Below, piece by piece: positions 1-5,493 of a DNA stretch of 7,484 nt; position 1 is the stretch's first letter, and every line of letters starts with the position of its first letter. The notes below the pieces were generated by a model. The model was not told the DNA's origin, did not search any database, and worked only from the letters and a program-made list of their open reading frames with translations. Source of the DNA: Sulfurimonas sp. (GTDB taxonomy: Bacteria > Campylobacterota > Campylobacteria > Campylobacterales > Sulfurimonadaceae); contig JAFLJZ010000117.1 of the NCBI GenBank assembly GCA_022712775.1, positions 1-7,484 of the forward strand. Reading direction: 5' to 3'. Position numbers and translations under genes: made by a program.

Positions 1-337
1 CGGGAAGTGCTACACACCTTTTAACATAATGTTGTTTTGTATTGTGTGGGAACCTGAAAATTACAATATCACCACGCTCAGGTGTATCACCATCTAAAAA
101 ACGAAGTGAATCACTCCATGGCATAATAGACTGTTCAATAAAAGGAATATGAGGCATAGAGATACCATAAGCAAACTTTTTAGCAAAAAGATGATCACCT
201 ATAAGAAGGCTATCTTTCATAGAACCTGATGGGATTCTAAATGCTTGTGCGATAAAAAAGATTACAAAAAGAACAATTATTATCGTACCGGTCCAAGAAT
301 TTGAAAATTTATGGGCTTTTTTAAGTATTTCTTTCAT
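1..337 (-). CDS. lepB: Signal peptidase I, N-terminal part (runs off the left edge)
   Basis: Type I signal peptidase, which cuts signal peptides from exported proteins at the outer face of the inner membrane. The frame starts at ATG 337-335 and stays open to the edge, giving 112 residues plus a partial codon. A single hydrophobic segment covers about residues 18-33. It is followed directly by the family's catalytic serine motif PSGSMK (Ser39) and, near the edge, by YVKR with the general-base lysine Lys106, in the context YVKRCVALP. These match the Ser/Lys dyad of E. coli LepB. About 60 residues separate the two motifs; they include RGDIVIF, a typical feature before the lysine box. The C-terminal part (GD box and beyond) is missing only because of the window edge. 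The start overlaps the folD stop by one base (TAATG), with a weak purine stretch AGAGA just upstream, so translation is probably coupled to folD. Confidence 0.93.
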   Translation of the reverse strand, partial: MKEILKKAHKFSNSWTGTIIIVLFVIFFIAQAFRIPSGSMKDSLLIGDHLFAKKFAYGISMPHIPFIEQSIMPWSDSLRFLDGDTPERGDIVIFRFPHNTKQHYVKRCVALP

Positions 338-1209
338 TAATTCTCTTTTTGGGATTGTTTTTCTTTTGCATTTATTTTTGCAGCTTCAAGTGTGTTTCTT
401 AAAAGCATTGCTATAGTCATTGGACCAACTCCACCGGGAACTGGTGTGATGTATGAGCATTTCTCACTTACATTAGCAAAGTCTACATCACCTACAAGTT
501 TTCCGTTGTCTGCTCGGTTGATTCCGATGTCAATGATGATAGCATCGTCTTTTACCATGTCTTCTTTTATAAGGTTAATTACTCCGACACCAACCAAAAT
601 AATGTCGGCTGCGAGTGTATGCTTTTTTAAGTCATCTGTATGAATATGACAAATTTCTACTGTTGCATCAGCATTTAAAAGTAACGATGCCATAGGTTTT
701 CCAACAATATTTGAAGCCCCTACAACGACACAGTTTTTACCCTTAACATCTATGTTGTATTCTGCTAAAAGTTTCATGACACCAAGTGGCGTACAAGGTA
801 CAAATCCATCAAGTCCAGTAGTAAGGCGACCAACATTATAGGGGTGGAAACCATCAACATCTTTCTCTGGTGCTACAAGTTCTAGAATTTTTGTTGTATC
901 TATTTGTGAGGGAAGAGGTAGTTGGATTAGAATTCCATCCACATTGGGGTTGTCATTCATCATCTCAATCGTTTTTTCAATTGCATCTTGAGAAATATTT
1001 TCAGGCATATCATGCGTGATAGAATAAAAACCAACTCTATCGCAAGCCTTCTTTTTCATGTTAACATAAGCAGCACTTGCTGGATCATGTCCAACAAGTA
1101 CTACCGCTAAGCCAGGCGTACATCCACATGTTTCTTTAAGCTTTTTTACTTCTTTTGTTACTTCTAGTTCTATTTTTTTTGAAAGTTTTTTTCCATCCAG
1201 GAGTTGCAT
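337..1209 (-). CDS. folD: Bifunctional methylenetetrahydrofolate dehydrogenase / methenyltetrahydrofolate cyclohydrolase FolD
   Basis: Cytoplasmic enzyme of one-carbon metabolism. It oxidises 5,10-methylene-THF to 5,10-methenyl-THF and hydrolyses that to 10-formyl-THF, feeding purine and formyl-Met synthesis. The protein is 290 residues, the normal family length. Catalytic-domain motifs are intact: YVNMK with Tyr48 and Lys52, GILIQLPLP with Gln96, and KDVDGFHP with Asp119, matching human Tyr52/Lys56/Gln100/Asp125. The nucleotide domain carries PCTPLGVM (138-145), GASNIVGKP (164-172) and the C-terminal PVPGGVGPMT (256-265). In the nucleotide loop, Ala165 stands where most FolD proteins have Arg (GRS), which could affect NADP versus NAD choice. 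The last 12 residues are a charged, lysine-rich tail. Start: ATG 1209-1207 has GAGG at 1218-1215 five bases upstream, and the protein begins with the usual xxLLDGK. It is first in a folD-lepB unit, divergent from the cytochrome gene. Confidence 0.97.
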   Translation of the reverse strand: MQLLDGKKLSKKIELEVTKEVKKLKETCGCTPGLAVVLVGHDPASAAYVNMKKKACDRVGFYSITHDMPENISQDAIEKTIEMMNDNPNVDGILIQLPLPSQIDTTKILELVAPEKDVDGFHPYNVGRLTTGLDGFVPCTPLGVMKLLAEYNIDVKGKNCVVVGASNIVGKPMASLLLNADATVEICHIHTDDLKKHTLAADIILVGVGVINLIKEDMVKDDAIIIDIGINRADNGKLVGDVDFANVSEKCSYITPVPGGVGPMTIAMLLRNTLEAAKINAKEKQSQKEN

Positions 1210-1232
1210 TTAAACCTCATAAATTATTTTTC

Positions 1233-1241
1233 TGTTATTAT
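1233..1241 (+). promoter_or_regulatory. Possible extended -10 element for the cytochrome c operon
   Basis: TGT-TATTAT on the plus strand fits an extended -10 (TGn plus a TATAAT-like hexamer). A start near 1248 would give a leader of about 22 bases that keeps the AGG at 1261-1263. It lies almost exactly opposite the folD -10 (1237-1242), so the two polymerases would compete for the same bases. A better-looking TATAAT lies at 1255-1260 but would start transcription almost at the ATG. Tentative. Confidence 0.33.
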
Positions 1242-1242
1242 A
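1237..1242 (-). promoter_or_regulatory. Probable -10 element of the folD-lepB promoter
   Basis: Read on the minus strand, the segment is GGG-TATAAT-AAC, a perfect TATAAT. Transcription would start near 1230, giving a leader of about 20 bases that contains the GAGG ribosome site at 1218-1215. No TTGACA-like -35 is visible, which is usual for housekeeping promoters in Campylobacterota, where the -35 region is poorly conserved. The position is good; the assignment is inference, since TATAAT-like words are common in AT-rich DNA. Confidence 0.5.
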
Positions 1243-1260
1243 CCCTTATTAAATTATAAT

Positions 1261-1263
1261 AGG
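1261..1263 (+). promoter_or_regulatory. Ribosome binding site that decides the cytochrome c start
   Basis: AGG (in TAGGTTGAGA) sits six bases before ATG 1270. It favours that start over an in-frame ATG at 1204, which has no such site and would add 22 residues in front of a normal signal peptide while overlapping the divergent folD start. Confidence 0.6.
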
Positions 1264-1269
1264 TTGAGA

Positions 1270-1608
1270 ATGAAATATATTGTATTGTTTTTAGTGTCTT
1301 TTTCTTTATATGGAGAATCTACTTTTATCTCACCTATGGAGTATGCCTCTCAACTTTACAAAAATCCTCGAGGTATCGGATGCCAGCATTGTCATGGTGA
1401 TAATGGTGAGGGGAAACTAGTTGCAAATTACACGCATAAAGGTGTAAAAAAAGAGTTTCGAGGTCCTAAAATCAATGAGTTAGATTTTAATGTTTTTTAT
1501 GCAGCGCTTAACAAAAGAAAACGTGGAATGCCACGCTATTATCTTACAAGAAAAGAGGTTCAGGCGCTGTATTTATATTTAAATCAAGAGAAAGAAAATG
1601 TTAAGTGA
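1270..1608 (+). CDS. Small exported monohaem cytochrome c
   Basis: Predicted periplasmic c-type cytochrome of 112 residues. Residues 1 to about 15 form a signal peptide (MK, then hydrophobic IVLFLVSFSLYG). A single haem-attachment motif CQHCH (Cys38, Cys41, His42) is followed by GDNGEGK, typical of class I cytochromes. Met87 in RGMPRYYLT is the likely second axial ligand, and the ending (EVQALYLYL) is the usual C-terminal helix. The mature protein would be about 96 residues, the size of a one-domain electron carrier. The in-frame upstream ATG at 1204 is rejected because it lengthens the signal peptide implausibly and overlaps the folD start. The gene's last 11 bases overlap the start of the CitE-like gene, so the two are probably co-translated. 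Redox partner unknown: nothing else in the window is an obvious electron donor or acceptor for it. Confidence 0.9.
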   Translation: MKYIVLFLVSFSLYGESTFISPMEYASQLYKNPRGIGCQHCHGDNGEGKLVANYTHKGVKKEFRGPKINELDFNVFYAALNKRKRGMPRYYLTRKEVQALYLYLNQEKENVK

Positions 1609-2527
1609 TGATGTAAAAGCGATAGAATTAGCCTATAAGCAAAGAGATTTATTGGCTCTTGATGCTTTGGCAAAACCAAGATTTAGAGAGTTAAATACTA
1701 AGAACAATTTTTCTTCTGTTTTAATGCTTTCTTGTAATAATATTAAGCATTTAATGAAGATAGAAACACTTGAAGCTGATTGTATTATGTTAAACCTTGA
1801 AGATGGTGTAAGTAAAGAAGACAAACCTTTTGCACTCGCTTTATGTGCTGTGTTTTTATCAAGAATCACAAAGAGTGATACAAAACTTGTTGTTCGTGTG
1901 AATGCTCTTGATGAGGGTGGTTATGAAGAGATAACCTACTTAAATCAGTTTATGCCAGATGCAGTACGAGTTCCTAAGATTAGAAATGCAAAAGAAGTAA
2001 AAAGTGTTTTAGCACTTTTAAATGAAGAAGTAGAACTTCATTTATCTATAGAAACTTCTGAAGCATGGCATAATTTATCCACTTTTAAACTTGATAAAAG
2101 AGTAACAACTTTTTATCTTGGAATCTTAGATTTGTTTGCAGATATGAAGCTTTCACAAAGTTTAGTGCAACGGGATAACCCTACAATGCTTTATATGCTT
2201 TCTCATTTTCTAATCGCCAGCAAAGCTATGGGAGTAAAACCTGTTTCTTTTGTGTACCAAGAATTTAAAAAACTTGATGAATTTGCGCTTTGGTTAGATT
2301 TAGAGAAACAAATGGGATACAATTCTAAAGGCTGTATATCTCCACAGCAGGTAAAACTTGTTAATGAAAAGTTTGTAGATACCAAAGCATTACTAAATCG
2401 TGCTAGAATCATAATAAAACTTTTTGAGATGCACAAGGCACAAGGTGTAACAGGCTTTGTAGATGAAGAATATGGTTTCATAGATGAGCCAATATATAAA
2501 GGTGCATTAGCACTACTGGAGAAATAA
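1598..2527 (+). CDS. Divergent CitE-like protein (HpcH/HpaI aldolase / citrate lyase beta family)
   Basis: Cytoplasmic protein of 309 residues with a TIM-barrel CitE-like pattern. Known members make or split acyl-CoA thioesters such as citryl-, malyl- or citramalyl-CoA with Mg2+. Recognisable blocks in order: SSVLMLSCNN (39-48), where the family has RSxLFVPGNN; DCIMLNLEDGV (61-71); VVRVNA (98-103, Arg100); VRVPKI (123-128); the metal-ligand candidates Glu152 (SIET) and Asp178 (LGILDLFADM); and LEKQMGYNSKGCISPQQVKLVNEKF (in pieces, 235-259), where the family has lGfxGKxxIHPxQ. The first-block Arg is Ser39 here, and the His of the IHP motif is replaced by Ser in GCISPQQ. The first 36 residues are a charged, probably helical extension. 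No citrate lyase alpha or gamma gene is adjacent, so it is not a classical citrate lyase subunit. AAGAGA lies six bases before the ATG. The true substrate is unknown. Confidence 0.8.
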   Translation: MLSDDVKAIELAYKQRDLLALDALAKPRFRELNTKNNFSSVLMLSCNNIKHLMKIETLEADCIMLNLEDGVSKEDKPFALALCAVFLSRITKSDTKLVVRVNALDEGGYEEITYLNQFMPDAVRVPKIRNAKEVKSVLALLNEEVELHLSIETSEAWHNLSTFKLDKRVTTFYLGILDLFADMKLSQSLVQRDNPTMLYMLSHFLIASKAMGVKPVSFVYQEFKKLDEFALWLDLEKQMGYNSKGCISPQQVKLVNEKFVDTKALLNRARIIIKLFEMHKAQGVTGFVDEEYGFIDEPIYKGALALLEK

Positions 2528-3736
2528 ATGATACAAAAAATTAAAAAATATTCAACTACAAATACGCTTGTGATTCTAGGAATTATCTTGGGTGTTTTAT
2601 TTGGAAGTTTTTTACCAGAACTTGCTTTACAGCAACAAGTTATCGGTCAAATGTTTATTAGTTTTTTGAAAATGCTTGTTGTTCCTTTGGTTTTTTCAAG
2701 TATTTATGTGGCTATTATGGGGCTTGGAAGCTTAGAGGATTTAAAAACAATAGGTCTTCGTACTATAAGTTTGTATCTTCTAACAACAGCCTTAGCAGTA
2801 TTTTTAGCAATTATTGTGATGAATATTTTTCCTATTGGTGAAGCTGTATCTGCTGATGGACTAAATTACGCAAAAGCAAATGAAATTGCTGAATTTTCTC
2901 TCTCAGCTATGGTTCTAAGTTTTATTCCAACTAATATATTTAACTCCTTATCATCAGGTGCCATGATGCAAATTATTGTTTTTGCCGTTCTTTTTGGAAT
3001 CGCTTCTTTGCATTTAGAATCACATCGCCAACAGACCATGTTAGATTTTTTTACAGCTGTTACAAATGCAATGCTCACAATGGCAGAATGGATTATAAAA
3101 CTTACTCCGATTGGTGTATTTAGTCTTATCTCTTATGTTATAGCAGAGCAGGGTATTGAAGTGATTATAGGGCTTTGGAAATATATTTTAGTAGTGCTAG
3201 GAGTACTTGTGATTCACGGTGTTGTAACGCTCCCTATTGTTCTTTCTTTGCTTGGTCGAGTAAATCCTTACAAATATTTAAGTCTAGTCCGAGAAGCTCC
3301 AATTATGGCATTTTCAACAGCATCTTCAGCTGCAACACTCCCAGTTTCAATGCGAATAGTAGAAGAGGTTGGAGGAGTTGACAAAAAGAATGCTTCTTTT
3401 GTACTTCCTCTAGGAGCCACTGTATCAATGGATGGAACAGCAGCATATTTAACTGTAGCGGTTCTTTATATCTCACATTTAGCTGGAGTACAGTTAGGCT
3501 TGATGGATCAAATTTTATTGGGTATTACAGTTGTAGCTTTAAGCGTTGGTGTTGCTGCACTTCCAAGTGCATCTTTAGTTATGATGGTTGTTATTTTAAA
3601 CCAAATAGGTTTACCAGTTGAATACATTGCCCTTATTGTAGCAGTAGATAGAATCTTAGATATGGCACGAACATCACTTAATGTTACTTCTGATTTAGTT
3701 GTTACAAAAATAGTCGACCAGATGCAAAAAAAATAG
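2528..3736 (+). CDS. Dicarboxylate/amino acid:cation symporter (DAACS family, glutamate/aspartate type)
   Basis: Inner-membrane secondary transporter of 402 residues, normal for the GltP/GltPh family, which takes up acidic amino acids with Na+ or H+. Eight membrane spans and two re-entrant hairpins are expected. The hairpin-1 motif is AFSTASSAATLP (261-272). The TM7 motif is SMDGT (300-304) instead of the canonical NMDGT. Hairpin 2 is GVAALPSASLV (341-351) instead of a glycine-rich GxAGxPGxG. TM8 is DRILDMARTSLNVTSD (374-389). Arg381 and Asp378 match GltPh Arg397 and Asp394, which bind the side-chain carboxylate and the amino group of aspartate. DctA-type C4-dicarboxylate carriers, as I recall, lack this Asp, so an acidic amino acid is the likelier substrate. 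The ATG directly follows the preceding TAA, with GGAG at 2518-2521 six bases upstream, so it is co-transcribed with the CitE-like gene. Confidence 0.93.
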   Translation: MIQKIKKYSTTNTLVILGIILGVLFGSFLPELALQQQVIGQMFISFLKMLVVPLVFSSIYVAIMGLGSLEDLKTIGLRTISLYLLTTALAVFLAIIVMNIFPIGEAVSADGLNYAKANEIAEFSLSAMVLSFIPTNIFNSLSSGAMMQIIVFAVLFGIASLHLESHRQQTMLDFFTAVTNAMLTMAEWIIKLTPIGVFSLISYVIAEQGIEVIIGLWKYILVVLGVLVIHGVVTLPIVLSLLGRVNPYKYLSLVREAPIMAFSTASSAATLPVSMRIVEEVGGVDKKNASFVLPLGATVSMDGTAAYLTVAVLYISHLAGVQLGLMDQILLGITVVALSVGVAALPSASLVMMVVILNQIGLPVEYIALIVAVDRILDMARTSLNVTSDLVVTKIVDQMQKK

Positions 3737-3744
3737 GTACTTAA

Positions 3745-4185
3745 ATGAAAATAATAAAATTTATCTTAGCATTAGTGTTATCAACAACTCTTTATAGTTA
3801 TGAACTTCCTTCTGTAAATGTAGACATAGGAAATAAGGCTGAAATCATTCTTTTTAGTGCCCAGAGTGTATTGGTTGAGAAAAAACTTTCTTATATAATT
3901 AGTTGGAAAACTATTAATGCAACAAAAGTAAAAATAACATATCTTGGAGAGATTTCTCTATCAGGTAACATGACGATAACAGAAGATGAATACAAAATGG
4001 GTCCCATAACACTTGAAGCAATAAATACTAAAAATAACTCAAGTGATAAACAAATAATTAATCAATATATTGAAGCAGATAGAGTTGCCCCTGTTATGAA
4101 AGTGAAAGTATCAGATGTAGATTATTATGAGGGTGGAATTCCTCGTACCTACCATAGACGATGGAATCCTCGAAATATTCATTAG
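3745..4185 (+). CDS. Small exported protein of unknown function with an Ig-like sequence pattern
   Basis: I do not recognise a named family. The 146-residue product starts with a clear signal peptide (MKIIKFILALVLSTTLYS, cleavage near residue 18), so it is probably periplasmic or secreted; there is no lipobox cysteine. Residues about 22-110 alternate in a beta-strand pattern. The order ISWKTINATKVKI, then GEISLSGNMTI, then MGPITLEAIN resembles bacterial Ig-like repeats (SW...NAxxVxI...G.V..SGs.tV....TLtA.N), so a single beta-sandwich domain is a reasonable inference. The C-terminus is different: a tyrosine/acidic patch (DVDYYEGG) followed by a basic, aromatic tail (RTYHRRWNPRNIH). The gene lies 8 bases after the symporter stop with AGG at 3735-3737, and is last in the plus-strand operon. 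It might help a periplasmic partner or bind a surface ligand, but no function can be assigned. Confidence 0.72.
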   Translation: MKIIKFILALVLSTTLYSYELPSVNVDIGNKAEIILFSAQSVLVEKKLSYIISWKTINATKVKITYLGEISLSGNMTITEDEYKMGPITLEAINTKNNSSDKQIINQYIEADRVAPVMKVKVSDVDYYEGGIPRTYHRRWNPRNIH

Positions 4186-4212
4186 AAATAAGAAGTCTTA
4201 AGCTTCTTATTT
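4186..4212. terminator. Perfect inverted repeat, probable two-way terminator between convergent genes
   Basis: AAATAAGAAG (4186-4195) pairs exactly with CTTCTTATTT (4203-4212) around a 7-base loop TCTTAAG. It begins right after the plus-strand stop TAG at 4183-4185, and its right arm contains the tolC stop codon (4207-4209). On either strand the descending arm is U-rich, which suits termination in both directions. The stem has only three G-C pairs and no long separate U-tract, so strength is uncertain. Confidence 0.6.
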
Positions 4213-5493
4213 TCCTATAGCGTTATCCAAGTAAGCAATCGCTTGATAATAGTTGTAATACTTTACAATTAAAGATGCTTTTGCATCAATATAACCTTGA
4301 CGAGACTGTTGTAGTTCTATAAAGTCTGATAGTCCATTTTCATATCTTTTATTTGCTTGATCAAATTTTTCATTTGATACTACTACAAGAGATTGTGAAA
4401 GTTCTACCGTGTCTTTTGCTTTATATACGTTGATGTATGCCTGTGTTGTTTCTTCTTTGATTATTAATTTAATACTGTTAAATTCCGCGTGCGCCTTATC
4501 TATTTCTATTCTTTTTTCTTGACTAAGCGCATTTGTTGCCCCACCTTGGTAAAGATTCCAATCAAGATTTAGAGATGCCTGCCATTGATCTTTGGGTATA
4601 ACATTTTTAAATTTATCAAGTTCTTGTCTTGTGTAATCTGCTCCAAAGTAAAGCTCTGGATAGTAATCACTTGAAGCAAGCATACTTGTTGCCTCGGCTG
4701 ATTTAATAGCAAATGTATATTGTTCAAGTTCATTTCTGTTTTGATAAGCAAATTCTACAGAATCATTTAAGTTCAAAGTATAATCGCTCAAAGATGAAAA
4801 CAAAGTATCTAGTTTTAATACCTTAGAATACACGGTATAGTCATTATGAGCGTCTTTAAATCCAACAATTTTATCAAGTGAGGCATAGGCTAGTTTTAGG
4901 TTGTATTGAGCATCTTTTAGCTCTAGTTTTGCCTTTATAAGTTCAACTTTAGCATCTGAAATATCAATTTTTGTTCGAATACCAGCTTCAAAATATCTTT
5001 TTGCACGGTAGAGTTGAGCATCATTGAGTTTTACATTCTCTTTATGTACATCTATAAGAGCTATAGCCTGTAAAACAGAGTAGTAAGAAAATTTTACATC
5101 ACGAATCTTATTCGATATTTTTTGTTCATTTATTTTTCCTAAAGCATTTGAATCATGAGTAAAACTATCAACGCTTGAACTCGTTTTACCGAAATCGTAA
5201 ACAAGTTGTTTTAGGGAGATTTTCCCTAGTAAAAGCTTATCATCAACCATATTAGTATCAGGTATATTTGTCCTTGCATTTTTACCCGCACTTGCTTGAA
5301 GATTTACGCTAGGCAGATACGAACTATCTGCAATAAGAATACGAGATTTTGATGCTTCAAATTCTGCTGCATATACTTTTAAGTCAGGGGAGTTCTGTAA
5401 TGCTTGGATAAGTAGCTCATCAACTGTATATGTATCAGCCGCACTAAGTGTTAAGGATACAAAGAGAGGTAAAACAAGTTTAAGTATTTTCAT
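4207..5493 (-). CDS. TolC-family outer-membrane efflux channel
   Basis: Outer-membrane channel-tunnel protein of 428 residues, the usual family length. It would act as a trimer linking an inner-membrane pump to the outside. A signal peptide covers residues 1 to about 18 ([18 protein letters not shown]), with no lipobox cysteine, so it is a TolC-type rather than a lipid-anchored NodT-type channel. The family's internal duplication is visible. Repeat 1 has YLPSVNLQAS (59-68), QLVYDFGK (96-103) and a long helical stretch from YFEAGIRTKIDISDA (167-181) to about 211. Repeat 2 has YYPELYFGADY (277-287), LDWNLYQGG (310-318) and RYENGLSDFIELQQS (383-397) to the end. The start ATG 5493-5491 shares a base with the stop of the RND gene (TAATG), with AAGGA about ten bases upstream. 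This RND-then-channel order is the same as in Campylobacter cmeBC. Substrates unknown. Confidence 0.93.
   Translation of the reverse strand: MKILKLVLPLFVSLTLSAADTYTVDELLIQALQNSPDLKVYAAEFEASKSRILIADSSYLPSVNLQASAGKNARTNIPDTNMVDDKLLLGKISLKQLVYDFGKTSSSVDSFTHDSNALGKINEQKISNKIRDVKFSYYSVLQAIALIDVHKENVKLNDAQLYRAKRYFEAGIRTKIDISDAKVELIKAKLELKDAQYNLKLAYASLDKIVGFKDAHNDYTVYSKVLKLDTLFSSLSDYTLNLNDSVEFAYQNRNELEQYTFAIKSAEATSMLASSDYYPELYFGADYTRQELDKFKNVIPKDQWQASLNLDWNLYQGGATNALSQEKRIEIDKAHAEFNSIKLIIKEETTQAYINVYKAKDTVELSQSLVVVSNEKFDQANKRYENGLSDFIELQQSRQGYIDAKASLIVKYYNYYQAIAYLDNAIGK

Noticed and set aside
392..643. 83-codon plus-strand frame inside folD
   Set aside because: Antisense to conserved FolD motifs, with no independent support.
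1255..1260. Perfect TATAAT on the plus strand as the cytochrome promoter
   Set aside because: Transcription would begin about three bases before the ATG and exclude the ribosome site. The word is part of a symmetric AT-rich run (ATTATAAT) and may be chance.
1204..1269. Longer start for the cytochrome gene at ATG 1204
   Set aside because: It would add 22 residues ahead of a complete signal peptide, overlap the folD start, and lacks a ribosome site; ATG 1270 has AGG at the right distance.
2203..2481. 92-codon open frame on the minus strand within the CitE-like gene
   Set aside because: Antisense to a gene with clear family motifs; its Ser/Thr/Cys-rich composition is typical of a shadow frame.
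1598..2527. Naming the CitE-like gene citE
   Set aside because: No citD or citF partner is present, and two family-typical residues differ, so a specific citrate lyase role is not supported.
2528..3736. Naming the symporter DctA (C4-dicarboxylate carrier) to fit the CitE-like neighbour
   Set aside because: TM8 has LDMART with Asp378, the amino-acid-binding pattern of GltP/GltPh, whereas DctA proteins have a different residue there.
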